NCBI GenBank assembly: GCA_965658745.1
Contig: CBFHTK010000001.1
Location: 434,001-498,000, forward strand
DNA from: JAHDFB01 sp965658745
Lineage (GTDB): Bacteria > Bacteroidota > Bacteroidia > Chitinophagales > Saprospiraceae
DNA: 64,000 nt
Direction: 5' to 3'
Shown here: positions 20,493 to 30,990 of the stretch, one piece after another
Layout of the letters: each line of letters starts with the position of its first letter
Numbering within the stretch: the first letter of the stretch is position 1
Program-made: the position numbers and the translations under genes
Notes under the pieces: model-generated
Seen by the model: only the letters and a program-made list of their open reading frames with translations
Database searches by the model: none
Told to the model about the DNA's origin: nothing

Positions 20493-23450
20493 TTAGTCTA
20501 AAGCATCAAAGGAAACAATAAATTTAACCAGATTTTCACCTTTTGGAAGTCCTATACGTTTCTTTAGCCTGTAGCGACTTTGCTCGACAGCACGAAGTGA
20601 AACATTTAATAGTGAAGCTATCTCCTTAGTACTAAGGTCGATTCTTAATAGTGAGCATAAACGCAAATCATTTTTAGTCAAGTCGGGATAGCTTGCTCTA
20701 AGCTTCTTGATAAAGTTTTGATCAAACTCGTTGAAGTACAAATTAAACTCCTTCCAATAATCTTCATTTTGAATTTCTATATCTAGTTTTCTTACTAAAG
20801 ATCTTAAGCTTTTCTCTGGTGACTTTTGAGCTGCAAGTAAATCAGTTTTAACCTCGTTTAGAATTTCATTCTTGTGGGCCATCTGTACCGAAGAAAACAT
20901 CAATTTTGAATTTTTAGCCTCTATCTCAGTGGATAATTTTTCATTTTTCAATTGTAAAATCTTTCGCTTAGAAGCAGCATCTCTTCTCTTAATTATAAGA
21001 TACATTCCAAATAATAGCAATGCTAAAATGATCAAGACCATTAGTACTTTAAACCAAGCAGTTTGCCAAAACGCAGCTTTAATCACTATTTCTACTGAAG
21101 TAGATGCTTCCTTATGCTGCACTTGAAAATTGTAACTTCCCGGATCTAGATTAGTATATGTTACGCTTCGTTTTCCTTTTGGTGTAATTTGCCATTGATC
21201 ATCAAAACCATGCATTCTATAGCTAAAAACATTCTCAGCTGGACTTCGATAATCTGTTAACGTGAAGTCAATTGAAAACGATTTATCTAGGTAACTTAAA
21301 TAAATCGTCTTGCACGACTCAATCGGCTCTTTTAGAATTGTCCTTCCTTCAGACATCTCTCCTACTCTAATACTCTTGTTATAAATCTTAAGGTCTGTGA
21401 GCAGTATTTCTGAGGCAAATTCATTTTCCTTAATAGATCTTGGGTGGATAGCGGTCAAGCCATTTATTCCCCCAAAGTAAAGATTACCTTCATCGTCTCT
21501 GAAGATCGCATCTTGATTAAATTGATTTGTATTCTGGAATGTCCTAAAATTGAAGCTTTGTACTACAGTGCCATCTCTTCTTAAGCGACTAATTCCCTCA
21601 AAAGTACTCACCCAAATCATTCCTTCATGGTCTTCCGAAATTGCCATAACATTATTGGCAACAAGACCATTTTCTAATCCTATCTGTTTGAATGTACCTT
21701 CGCCTTTCCAAATACAAAGTCCTCCACCCTCGGTACCTATCCATATACCCCCTTCGCTATCTTGAAAGATCGAACGAATTTCATTATTGCTCAAAGATTG
21801 GGGATTGTTTGAATTATGTATATACTCTGCTATCAGTTCTCCAGATTGTGAAAAAATTAGCAACCCATTTTCAGCTGTGCCAACCCATACTAATCCCTCC
21901 TGATCGACGTACACCTTCATTATATTTGTTTCCTTCAATTCTGGACTAAAAGATCTTGTCTCAAGCGTCTCAGTATTTAAGACAAGAATTCCGCTCCCCA
22001 TAGTTCCGATTAGTAGTTCTCCATCTTCCTTTTCTGCTATAGACCAGACATTTACAGCCCCAGCTATCACATGTTTAAAACTTCCGTCACTTGGCTGATA
22101 GAGATCTAAGCCCACACCAAATAATCCTATCCAAATATTATTCCTACTATCTTTGAACATTGTCTTCACCACATTTCCTGCAATTGAGTTTGGATTAGTG
22201 GGATCATGTTTGAAAGTTGGCAATCTGTTGTCGTTATTTTTATTCAACCAATTCAATCCACCACCGTCAGTCCCTACCATATGATTTCCATTTTCGCTCT
22301 CCAAAATCGATAGAATAGATCGATGTTTTAGATCATTAGTCTTTTTCAATGAAGGAGAATAGAATTGAAACCAAGTTTTATTGGGCTTGTACACATTGAC
22401 ACCTCCATTATAGCTTCCTATCCATATGTTTCCAGTTTTATCCAGCGACATGCATTGAAGGGCATTGCTATTTAGTGCAGTTTTATCCTCTACTACATAA
22501 GTGTGCGAAGAAATTTCTTCTGTAAGCGGATCGTAAATATTGAGTCCATCACCGTCCGTAGCTATAAATAATTTGCCATCTGAAGATCTTAATATGTCTC
22601 TTACAACATCGGAATTGATCGTCCTAATTCCATTGTTTGTAGTAAAATGGATGTAGTCTTTTGTAAGTAAATCCATTTTATAAAGTCCAGTCCCCTCTGT
22701 CCCAACCCATAAATAGTCCCCGTCCAAAAACAGCTTCTTTCTATAGCCGCCCATATTGGGATAATTAGGTAGCATTTCATGACTCAAGTCAAATTGGTCC
22801 CCGTCGATTAAATAATTCAGTCCTCCTCCTGCTGTTGCCACCCAGATAACACCGTACTTATCTTGTACAATGTCAAATGCAAGGTCATTCGATAGATTAG
22901 AACTTACATGATCAAATACTTTGGATCTTTTAGAAATTGGATCATATCGTAGAACTCCTGCCCCGACAGTTGTAATCCATATCTTACCAGCTTCATCCTC
23001 TAAGAAAGCTGTTACATCATAACCTTGTATAGATGCTAGTGCAGGCTCATTCTGAAGATTGATAAACTTATCACCGTATCGTCCTTTAAAATTTATTCCG
23101 TTCTTTTTAGTGCCAACCCAGAGATTCCCTTGACTATCCTCAAATAGAGAAGAAATATTTTTTCCTATAAATCCCAAATCATCCCGTGTGGCATCATTGG
23201 AGCGATATATCTCAATAGAGTAACCATCATACTTATTGAGACCATTCTGAGTCCCCATCCATATGTAGCCGTACTGATCTTGAATTATGCAAAAAACTGT
23301 GTTATGAGATAATCCATCATTGATCGTCAGGTGATCAAAGTTCAATGCGGAAGAAGCTTGTTGTGGTGCGGTATTTATCTGTCCTATGCACAATGGCACA
23401 GAAAAAGCAAGTACAGCAAAAAAAGAATAGATTCTAATGAATAATCTCAT
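20493..23450 (-). CDS. Membrane-anchored propeller sensor fused to a LuxR-type HTH (PUL regulator)
   Basis: 985 residues from the ATG at 23450, where a signal peptide begins. Residues ~35-690 form a double beta-propeller of two-component-regulator repeats (NDGLSHNTVFCIIQD..GYIWMGTQNGL, then many WIGT/WVGT repeats). A Y_Y_Y domain follows at ~710-785 (YTNLDPGSYNFQV), one membrane helix at ~799-818, a coiled coil ~820-870 and a C-terminal LuxR-type helix-turn-helix at ~920-975 (STKEIASLLNVSLRAVEQSRYRLKKRIG). There is no histidine kinase or receiver domain, unlike classical hybrid two-component PUL regulators, so it would be a one-component, membrane-tethered transcription factor. It probably senses a sugar in the periplasm and activates the susC operon downstream. 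Confidence 0.9.
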   Translation of the reverse strand: MRLFIRIYSFFAVLAFSVPLCIGQINTAPQQASSALNFDHLTINDGLSHNTVFCIIQDQYGYIWMGTQNGLNKYDGYSIEIYRSNDATRDDLGFIGKNISSLFEDSQGNLWVGTKKNGINFKGRYGDKFINLQNEPALASIQGYDVTAFLEDEAGKIWITTVGAGVLRYDPISKRSKVFDHVSSNLSNDLAFDIVQDKYGVIWVATAGGGLNYLIDGDQFDLSHEMLPNYPNMGGYRKKLFLDGDYLWVGTEGTGLYKMDLLTKDYIHFTTNNGIRTINSDVVRDILRSSDGKLFIATDGDGLNIYDPLTEEISSHTYVVEDKTALNSNALQCMSLDKTGNIWIGSYNGGVNVYKPNKTWFQFYSPSLKKTNDLKHRSILSILESENGNHMVGTDGGGLNWLNKNNDNRLPTFKHDPTNPNSIAGNVVKTMFKDSRNNIWIGLFGVGLDLYQPSDGSFKHVIAGAVNVWSIAEKEDGELLIGTMGSGILVLNTETLETRSFSPELKETNIMKVYVDQEGLVWVGTAENGLLIFSQSGELIAEYIHNSNNPQSLSNNEIRSIFQDSEGGIWIGTEGGGLCIWKGEGTFKQIGLENGLVANNVMAISEDHEGMIWVSTFEGISRLRRDGTVVQSFNFRTFQNTNQFNQDAIFRDDEGNLYFGGINGLTAIHPRSIKENEFASEILLTDLKIYNKSIRVGEMSEGRTILKEPIESCKTIYLSYLDKSFSIDFTLTDYRSPAENVFSYRMHGFDDQWQITPKGKRSVTYTNLDPGSYNFQVQHKEASTSVEIVIKAAFWQTAWFKVLMVLIILALLLFGMYLIIKRRDAASKRKILQLKNEKLSTEIEAKNSKLMFSSVQMAHKNEILNEVKTDLLAAQKSPEKSLRSLVRKLDIEIQNEDYWKEFNLYFNEFDQNFIKKLRASYPDLTKNDLRLCSLLRIDLSTKEIASLLNVSLRAVEQSRYRLKKRIGLPKGENLVKFIVSFDALD

Positions 23451-23813
23451 ATTGTAAATAAATGAAATTTCGAAAACTATCGAAAAACAGAGATAGTAAG
23501 ATTGACACAATATATCAAAATTTCATAGTTGAATTTGACAAGCGCAATAATTATAAAACAAAGTTCTGCATTTCACTTTGCCAAGAATTCATACTAAAAT
23601 CCATATGCGTAACGCTAAGTTCACCAACTCACATGTCGAATCCACCTTGTTTCTTAAATTGTAACAAGCACGCAATTTTACTCCTATTGCAAAATTTCAA
23701 TACGTTTATTAAATTTCATAGAAGTAAATTCGATACTCCGCACTTGTGCATTCCCGGATTTTTCAACGTCATATCTTATAAAAACAGTATTTTAGTACAC
23801 GAATATAAATCTT
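23451..23813. other. 363-base divergent intergenic region, no gene seen
   Basis: AT-rich region between the PUL regulator (minus) and the alpha-2-macroglobulin-like gene (plus). It must hold both promoters. I found no clear TTTG/TAnnTTTG pair, no strong palindrome and no coding signal. A short open frame across it has no signal peptide, domain or normal composition. Confidence 0.6.
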
Positions 23814-26800
23814 ATGAGTCAACCTAGTTTTCTGAAGAATTTACCGTTACAAGAGCTCAAGTTTTTCCTCGCATTCATTGGTATTTCCATGCTTTTCGGC
23901 TTCAAGTCTTGCACTTCTTCACAACAAATAAAAACTGATCAAAACATGGCCTATAGTGATTACGAAGAATTGTGGAAAGCGTATGTCGATCTGCGAGATG
24001 AAGGAAAATATCAAGATGCACTTACTTTCCTTACTTCTATCGAAGACAAAGCTATTGAAGATAAAAATGAAGAGCAACGCCTAAAAACATGGTTTGTAAG
24101 ATTTGATAACATAAACCCTTTGGACGAAAGCCCACTCATCAATCAGATCAACTATATTGAAGAACACATTAGCGAACTTAACGCCACTAGTCAAGCAATT
24201 GCAAATTCATACCTTGCTGAAGTCTATAATAGATACTTTCAGCAAAATCGCTATAAGCTTAGAAATCTAACTGACGTTAGTGGAGAACCAGCAGAAAATA
24301 TACAGCAATGGACAATCAGACAACTTTTAGAAAAAGTCGAGGCATTGTACCTTATGTCCATTTCTGATAGAAATACGACCGACGTCTCCATCGAAACATA
24401 CAATGCTTTGATAGAGGATCTGAATGAAAACGGGAAGTTGCTGAGAACAACAATTTATGACCTACTAGCTCATAGAGCCATTGATCATTTTAATTCCATC
24501 TATGCAAATGTCACAAAACCTGTTGACGCGTTTGTTTTTGATCAAGAGGAGGCTTTCGCCCAAAGTGAAATATTTTCGACTGCGGAAATAAATAGTCCAG
24601 ACCCGCACGACAAAATTTACCGAGTTCTTCAAGTTCTTCAAGAACTTGAGCGCTTCCATCAAAACTCAAACAGACCCATTCTTGACGATATTGTTCTAAA
24701 AAGATTACAGTTTACTTATAAAAATGGTATTCATGACCGTAAATCAGAATTATATGTAAACGCTTTAAATGATGTATTTCAAAATGCAGAATCAAACGCA
24801 GCCTTCGAAGCTGCTAGACTAGTAGTTGAATATCATACAAGCCAAGCAGAGCAAAGATATTGGAATCAAGAGAAAACAGCTGATGCTTCTAACACTCATT
24901 ATCAAGAGGCGATCAAAATGATCGATAGTGCCATCGAAAAACTAGAAGACAAGGAGCACCAATCGATACTTAAGGCACTAAGAAGCAATATCACCAGACC
25001 GCAATCGTCTTTCAATGCAGAGCAAGTTTATCCGATCAATCAATCATTTCCGATCCTAATTAAATTCAGAAACCTAGAACAGATAGACGTTAAGATATTT
25101 GCACTTCCTGAAGCTGAGTTAATCAAATATTATGAAGACAACAAGATAGAAGCTCATGCATTGGCAAAGAATCAAGTTAGAAAAACGACGTACAAATTCC
25201 CAGCAACAAGTGATTATAACTGGCATTCCATTGAATGCATCGAAAAGCCTTTGGAGAATGGGGCATATATTCTTGAGCTAAATGATAATAAAGGAAATAA
25301 ATCAAGTCAAATATTACATATTTCTAATATATCTTACTCTCTGAATAACAATCAGTTTATTCAAGTTTCAGATCGTATATCTGGAGAACCATTGGATGCT
25401 AGCATTTCTCAGTATAATTATGAATGGAAAGGCCGAGATCGAAAGCTAAGAAAAGGGTCCAAAGGTCAAGCCTCGATGGTGGGGATATACACTCCAGAGA
25501 AATCGAAAAATCGTGCTAGTATTTACCGTTTGGAAAACGATGGAGACGTCCTATTTCTAAATAATTACATATCGATTTACAATAATGAAAATAGAGAACA
25601 AACACAGAAACTTTACGGATTTACCGACAGATCAATTTACAGACCTGGACAGAAGGTCTACTATAAAGCAATCTTTACAGATCATCCCAAAGGTGAAGAA
25701 CCAAAAGTACTTTCAAATGAATCGATCCAAATCATATTAAGAGATGCCAATTATCAAGAAGTTGCAAAGCAAAATACAAGGACCAATGAATTTGGGTCAA
25801 TTCATGGAAGTTTCGATTTACCAACTAATCTACTAAATGGTAACTTCACGATCGAACTAAAGTCCAAAGGAAATATCAGAAATCAACTTTCTGTATCTGT
25901 CGAAGAATACAAACGACCAAAATTTTTAGTTGAAACTGAACCGATAACCGAGAAGTACAAATTGAATGAAGAAATTGCACTTCGAGGTACTGCCAAATCT
26001 TTTGCTAGCTCCCCTATCGATAACGCTGTCGTTTCATTCAAGGTAACAAGATCACAACCCTACAGATACTACTATCGCTACTACAATCCTGCTCCGTCGA
26101 AAATCATTGCAACTGGTTCAACTAAGACCAATCCAGACGGTACTTTTGATATAGATTTCATAGCAGAACCAGACCTTTCAAACAAACAAGAGAATCCAGT
26201 TTTTACCTATCAAATAAACATCGAGGTAACGGACATTTCAGGTGAAACACGCACAACGAGTACTTACATTTCTGCTGGAAAACAATACTTTTTACTTAAC
26301 ATGCCTTCTGAACAACGATTTTACGAAAAAGGCAAGCATACCATTCCGATCTCTTTAACGAATCAGAATTCCGATCCGGCATCAGGTACTGTCAAGATTA
26401 AGGTTGAGGCGCTGGATGCACCATCGAAAACAAAGATCAACACCTACTGGAATTCTGCAGAATTCTATCATAACTCTCAATCTGAATACGAAAGTTTACT
26501 TCCTTTTTATGCTTATGGAAAGACAGGACAAAAAGAAGATTGGAAAATAGTGAATGAGCTTGTAGGTGAATCGATTGAAATCAGCGGCAATCTAGACTAT
26601 GAACTACCCAACTTATCTTCAGGTCATTACAAAATCACAGTTGAACAAGATAATGCAATTACCGCATCTAGCTTTATTGAAATTGTTACCGCGGATAAAA
26701 CTCCGGTCTCTATTCCTCTGGCGATTTCGAGCGACGAAAAAGTCTATCAGCCTGGTGACCAAGCCAAAGTAAGTATATATTCAGCTTACGAAAATATGGT

Positions 26801-29800
26801 GACATACGTTGATATTCTGAGAGTTTCTGGCACTGAGAGGCGCCAAGTTAAAACTGTTAAAGGTAGCAATGAATTAATAATTCCTATCAGTAAAGCTGAT
26901 CGTGGCGGCGTACTTGTGTATGTAAGCAGTGTACACCAGAATCGACATTATACAGAATTTAAGAAGTTAGATGTTCCCTATCTAGACAAAAAGCTTTCGT
27001 TTCAATGGGAGTCCTTCCGTTCTGACCTTCTTCCCGGTTCGCAGGAGAAATGGCGGCTAAGAATCACAGACAACAAAAGTCAACCTGTAATTGCCGAAGT
27101 GCTTAGCAGCATATATGATGCCTCTCTTGATCAATTCAGACCACATTCATGGAATCCATTTTCACTAAATGAGATTCGAAATTGGTTTAATGTTAATCCA
27201 TACGGTTTTGAAGAAATCAGAGGAATTGCGATCAAAGTCAAAGAACAGAGTTTTTATGATCTACCAAGTACAATTTACCCACGTCTCAATTCAAGACTTT
27301 TTGGCAATCGACTCGAATCTGTATATGCTGGTGGTCGAGGCAAAAGGGGTATTCTCCGTTCGTCAGCACCTCCTCCCGTAGCAGAAAGCGCAATGGAAGA
27401 TTCAGAAGGTGTGGAATATGATGAAGTTATGGTAACAGCTGATAAGTCGGCTAATAAGTCGCAGCCGCAGGCTCAAACACCAGAGGTCCAAAAAGCTGAA
27501 GTTGAAATACCCGTAAGGAAGAACTTGAATGAGACAGTATTCTTTCTTCCCGCTTTAAAAACAAATCAAGATGGCGAGACGATTCTGGAATTCACCATGA
27601 ATGAAGCATTAACCACATGGAAATTTCAAACCTTTGCGCATACTACAGACATGAAATTCCACTTGGATACCAAATCTCTAGTTACTTCAAAAGACCTAAT
27701 GGTTTTCCCATCTGGACCTCGCTTCTTCCGCGAATCGGATAGAATCTCCTTACCTGCGAAAGTGCAAAACATGTCGAAGGCATCTATCACTGCATCAGTA
27801 GATCTCAAAATATATGATGCTTTAAGTGGTCGTGAGGTAACTTCAATATTCACTCAAGAAGAGATAAAACGGTCCATAGAGATAGAAGCCGAGCGGTCTA
27901 AGGTAGTACATTGGGAGCTTTCGATACCGAAAGGAATAGAAGCAATCAAATACACAATAAGCGCAAAATCCGGCAGTCATACGGACGGCGAAGAAAATAG
28001 CGCTCTAATCCTTCCAAATCGGAAACTAGTTACAGAATCACTCGCAATTTCGATCCCAGCATCTGATACGAAGAAGGTAACTATTCCTAGCATTGACAGA
28101 ATAAATACTTCAACAACTGCAGATCCACATCTATATCAGGTGTCGATAACTAGTAATCCTTCGTGGTTAGCTGTACAGAGTCTACCATACTTGATGGAAT
28201 ATCCCTACAAGTGCACGGAACAAATCTTTTCAAGATATTTCGCAAATAGACTAGGTGCCTATATTTTACAACAAAATCCAACGATCGAAGAAGTCTACCA
28301 ATCGTGGAAAGATAAGGATCAACTTATCTCTGCACTGACGAAAAACGAAGAGCTCAAATCGGTTATTTTACAACAGACTCCTTGGGTCATGGACGCTATT
28401 TCTGAAGAAGAGCAGATGCAACGACTTGCGTTCTTGTTTGATTTGAAAAAAATAGAATCAGAATCAAAAGAAGATTTATCAACGATCCAGCAGCGACAAA
28501 ATGGAGGAGGCTTCCCTTGGTTTCCTGGAGGACGCCCCAATTGGTACATCACGCAGCACATTTTGGAAGGATTTGGACAATTGGATAAAATGGGAGTGAT
28601 CGATCGGCAAGATGGTCAAGTAAGATCTATGATTGCACAAGCACTACAATTTCTAGAAAAGGAAGTTGAAGAATACGATCGTCGACGCACAAGTACTGAT
28701 TACCTATCCCCTATTATCGTGCATTATTTGTATGTACGATCATTTTACCCAGAACATCAAGCCAGCAAGAACGCTCAGAAGCTTATTGATGAATACACCA
28801 AAAAATCACAGGATCTGTGGCTTGATCAAGGCATTCTTTCTCAGGGACATCTGGCATTATATTTCCATCGAAACAACGACAAAGAGTGGTCAAGCAAAAT
28901 CATAGAATCACTTCGTCAGCGTACTATCTACAAAGATGATCTTGGTCGATATTGGAAGGAAGTAAATGGCTATTTTTGGCACGAAAGTGCAATTGAAAAT
29001 CAAGCTTTGCTGATTGCAGCATTTGATGAAGTAACTGCTGATATACGAAGTAACAATGATGAGATTGACGAGATGAAGCAGTGGTTACTTAGTAATAAGC
29101 GAACAAATTCATGGAAGTCCACCAAAGCGACCACGCATGCAGTTTACGCTTTGATACAAAGAGGTGAAAAGTGGATTTCAAACGATAAGTTAGTTACAGT
29201 AAAAATTGGCGATGTTGAACAGAAAATCCCACAAGACAAATTAGTTGAAGCTACTGGGCAATACAATTTAACCTATCGAGGTGAAGAAATCTCGGATGAT
29301 ATGAAAGACGTTGAATTTATAAATTCGAATGACCATATTGCATGGGGAAGTACAACAGTTCAATACTGGGAAGACCTAGATAAAATCAAATCATATCAGG
29401 AAACACCTCTTAAAGTCCGACGAACTTATTTCGTTAAACGCGTTACTGATAGAGGTGATGAATTAATCGAACTAACAGGAGGTGAAACCTTATCTGTAGG
29501 AGATTTGTTAACTGTAAGAATCCAACTGATCGTTGATAGACCAATGGAGTTCATCCATTTACAAGACCTCAGAGCTTCAGGCACTGAACCAATAGATGTC
29601 CTCAGCAAATATCAATGGAAAGGAGGTCTGGGCTACTATATGGAAACCCGAGATGCGGCTACTAATTTCTTTGTCGACTACCTACCGAGAGGTGAGTATA
29701 CCATAGAATATGATCAGCGAGCAACACAAGCTGGATATTTCAGCGCTGGTTTGGCAACGATTCAGCCGATGTATGCTCCAGAATTTGGAGCCCAATCTGA

Positions 29801-29828
29801 CGGAATTAAGCTAAAGATACTCGAATAA
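23814..29828 (+). CDS. Alpha-2-macroglobulin-like protein with thioester motif (MG2/A2M family)
   Basis: 2004 residues. The N-terminus is a signal or lipoprotein-type anchor (LFGFKSCTSS; the lipobox is imperfect because K and S precede the Cys). A helical, TPR-like N-terminal region (~45-390) comes first. The MG2 domain is at ~595-690 with the hallmark DRSIYRPGQKVYYKA, then further MG domains. A low-complexity bait-like stretch at ~1175-1235 includes DEVMVTAD. The A2M domain follows at ~1238-1330 (TVFFLPAL..., TTWKFQ) and the thioester domain holds C1467 in YPYKCTEQ, matching the CxEQ internal thioester. Bacterial A2Ms trap attacking proteases near the membrane. No penicillin-binding protein gene (the usual partner of enterobacterial A2M) is next to it. 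Confidence 0.88.
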   Translation: MSQPSFLKNLPLQELKFFLAFIGISMLFGFKSCTSSQQIKTDQNMAYSDYEELWKAYVDLRDEGKYQDALTFLTSIEDKAIEDKNEEQRLKTWFVRFDNINPLDESPLINQINYIEEHISELNATSQAIANSYLAEVYNRYFQQNRYKLRNLTDVSGEPAENIQQWTIRQLLEKVEALYLMSISDRNTTDVSIETYNALIEDLNENGKLLRTTIYDLLAHRAIDHFNSIYANVTKPVDAFVFDQEEAFAQSEIFSTAEINSPDPHDKIYRVLQVLQELERFHQNSNRPILDDIVLKRLQFTYKNGIHDRKSELYVNALNDVFQNAESNAAFEAARLVVEYHTSQAEQRYWNQEKTADASNTHYQEAIKMIDSAIEKLEDKEHQSILKALRSNITRPQSSFNAEQVYPINQSFPILIKFRNLEQIDVKIFALPEAELIKYYEDNKIEAHALAKNQVRKTTYKFPATSDYNWHSIECIEKPLENGAYILELNDNKGNKSSQILHISNISYSLNNNQFIQVSDRISGEPLDASISQYNYEWKGRDRKLRKGSKGQASMVGIYTPEKSKNRASIYRLENDGDVLFLNNYISIYNNENREQTQKLYGFTDRSIYRPGQKVYYKAIFTDHPKGEEPKVLSNESIQIILRDANYQEVAKQNTRTNEFGSIHGSFDLPTNLLNGNFTIELKSKGNIRNQLSVSVEEYKRPKFLVETEPITEKYKLNEEIALRGTAKSFASSPIDNAVVSFKVTRSQPYRYYYRYYNPAPSKIIATGSTKTNPDGTFDIDFIAEPDLSNKQENPVFTYQINIEVTDISGETRTTSTYISAGKQYFLLNMPSEQRFYEKGKHTIPISLTNQNSDPASGTVKIKVEALDAPSKTKINTYWNSAEFYHNSQSEYESLLPFYAYGKTGQKEDWKIVNELVGESIEISGNLDYELPNLSSGHYKITVEQDNAITASSFIEIVTADKTPVSIPLAISSDEKVYQPGDQAKVSIYSAYENMVTYVDILRVSGTERRQVKTVKGSNELIIPISKADRGGVLVYVSSVHQNRHYTEFKKLDVPYLDKKLSFQWESFRSDLLPGSQEKWRLRITDNKSQPVIAEVLSSIYDASLDQFRPHSWNPFSLNEIRNWFNVNPYGFEEIRGIAIKVKEQSFYDLPSTIYPRLNSRLFGNRLESVYAGGRGKRGILRSSAPPPVAESAMEDSEGVEYDEVMVTADKSANKSQPQAQTPEVQKAEVEIPVRKNLNETVFFLPALKTNQDGETILEFTMNEALTTWKFQTFAHTTDMKFHLDTKSLVTSKDLMVFPSGPRFFRESDRISLPAKVQNMSKASITASVDLKIYDALSGREVTSIFTQEEIKRSIEIEAERSKVVHWELSIPKGIEAIKYTISAKSGSHTDGEENSALILPNRKLVTESLAISIPASDTKKVTIPSIDRINTSTTADPHLYQVSITSNPSWLAVQSLPYLMEYPYKCTEQIFSRYFANRLGAYILQQNPTIEEVYQSWKDKDQLISALTKNEELKSVILQQTPWVMDAISEEEQMQRLAFLFDLKKIESESKEDLSTIQQRQNGGGFPWFPGGRPNWYITQHILEGFGQLDKMGVIDRQDGQVRSMIAQALQFLEKEVEEYDRRRTSTDYLSPIIVHYLYVRSFYPEHQASKNAQKLIDEYTKKSQDLWLDQGILSQGHLALYFHRNNDKEWSSKIIESLRQRTIYKDDLGRYWKEVNGYFWHESAIENQALLIAAFDEVTADIRSNNDEIDEMKQWLLSNKRTNSWKSTKATTHAVYALIQRGEKWISNDKLVTVKIGDVEQKIPQDKLVEATGQYNLTYRGEEISDDMKDVEFINSNDHIAWGSTTVQYWEDLDKIKSYQETPLKVRRTYFVKRVTDRGDELIELTGGETLSVGDLLTVRIQLIVDRPMEFIHLQDLRASGTEPIDVLSKYQWKGGLGYYMETRDAATNFFVDYLPRGEYTIEYDQRATQAGYFSAGLATIQPMYAPEFGAQSDGIKLKILE

Positions 29829-29945
29829 CAACAAGATGCCTTTTGACCCAATGATGACAAGAATTGAGCGACTTTTGCATTAAAACAGCGTTAACATATT
29901 TACATTTTGTACTATATTGTGCAAAATTTTAAAAGTACTTTTCAT

Positions 29946-30977
29946 ATGAATATCAGTGAAATGAAAAATGATTTTAAGAACTGGCAAAAAATGGTCAGGA
30001 CTTATATTAAACCCAATAATAAACTAGCTGTAACACAGATAATTACATCTTTTGCTCCTTTCGTGGGACTGTGGATTTTGATGTATTTTAGTCTCGAATG
30101 GTCATATTGGCTAACACTTGCTCTCGGTTTTCTGAATGCATTCTTCTTAGTTCGAATATTTATCATCCAGCATGATTGTGGACATCAGTCTTTCTTCAAA
30201 AACAGAAAGCTTAACAATGCGATCGGTAGAATCTGCAGTGTATTCTCACTCATCCCATACACATATTGGGCAAAATCACATAGCTTCCATCACGCGCACA
30301 CAGTGATGTTACATGAGCATCGAGATATCGGTGATATCAACACACTCACTGTTGAAGAATATACCGCTTTGTCTAAATTTGGTAAGTTTAAATATCGAAT
30401 CTACCGTTCAGTTCCGGTGATGTTCTTAATAGGGCCACTTTACTACATTTTGATTCATAACAGATTGCCGCTAATACGATTTAAAGACTGGAAAAAAACT
30501 AGATATAGTCTTATCTGGAATAATCTGCTAGTTTTTGGTGTGTATATAGCACTAGGATTTCTAGTTGGCTGGAATAACTTCATTAAGGTACAAATACCTG
30601 TGACTATCTTTTTTGCGATGATTGCAATTTGGTTTTTCTATGTTCAGCATCAGCATGAACAGAATTACCGTCAATGGAAGGACAAATGGGATTACCTAAC
30701 CTCTGCAATTAAAGGAAGTACATACTATAAGCTACCTAGATTACTACACTGGTTGACAGGTAATATTGGATTTCACCATATTCACCACTTGAATTCTCTG
30801 ATTCCAAATTACCATCTAAGAAAGTGCCACGAAGAAAACGAAGTGTTTGAAAAGCATGTCGTTAAAATGGGTATTCGAGAAAGCTTCAGAACGATCAGCA
30901 ATAAGTTGTGGGATGAAGCCAATGAAAAAATGATCTCATTTCGCGAGTACAATAAGAAATACGCACTAGCTACCTAA
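29946..30977 (+). CDS. Membrane fatty acid desaturase
   Basis: 343 residues from the ATG at 29946; a TTG 39 bases upstream is possible but adds nothing recognizable. An integral membrane di-iron enzyme with the three His boxes of the family: HDCGH (~77), HSFHH (~113) and HHIHH (~283). Hydrophobic helices lie around residues 35-75, 155-175 and 190-235. It resembles the acyl-lipid desaturases that insert a cis double bond into membrane lipid acyl chains, important for membrane fluidity. It stands alone between the A2M gene (117 bases upstream) and the GH13 gene (13 bases downstream); the latter gap is short enough for co-transcription. Confidence 0.88.
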   Translation: MNISEMKNDFKNWQKMVRTYIKPNNKLAVTQIITSFAPFVGLWILMYFSLEWSYWLTLALGFLNAFFLVRIFIIQHDCGHQSFFKNRKLNNAIGRICSVFSLIPYTYWAKSHSFHHAHTVMLHEHRDIGDINTLTVEEYTALSKFGKFKYRIYRSVPVMFLIGPLYYILIHNRLPLIRFKDWKKTRYSLIWNNLLVFGVYIALGFLVGWNNFIKVQIPVTIFFAMIAIWFFYVQHQHEQNYRQWKDKWDYLTSAIKGSTYYKLPRLLHWLTGNIGFHHIHHLNSLIPNYHLRKCHEENEVFEKHVVKMGIRESFRTISNKLWDEANEKMISFREYNKKYALAT

Positions 30978-30990
30978 ATCAACGCAACAC

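Noticed and set aside
23462..23827. A 121-codon open frame on the plus strand in the gap before the A2M-like gene
   Set aside because: No signal, domain or plausible composition; it overlaps the start of a clear gene and lies in a promoter region.
29874..29909. Promoter candidate before the desaturase gene (TTTG ... TACATTTTG)
   Set aside because: The spacer is 23 bases and the second box carries an extra base; too far from the consensus.
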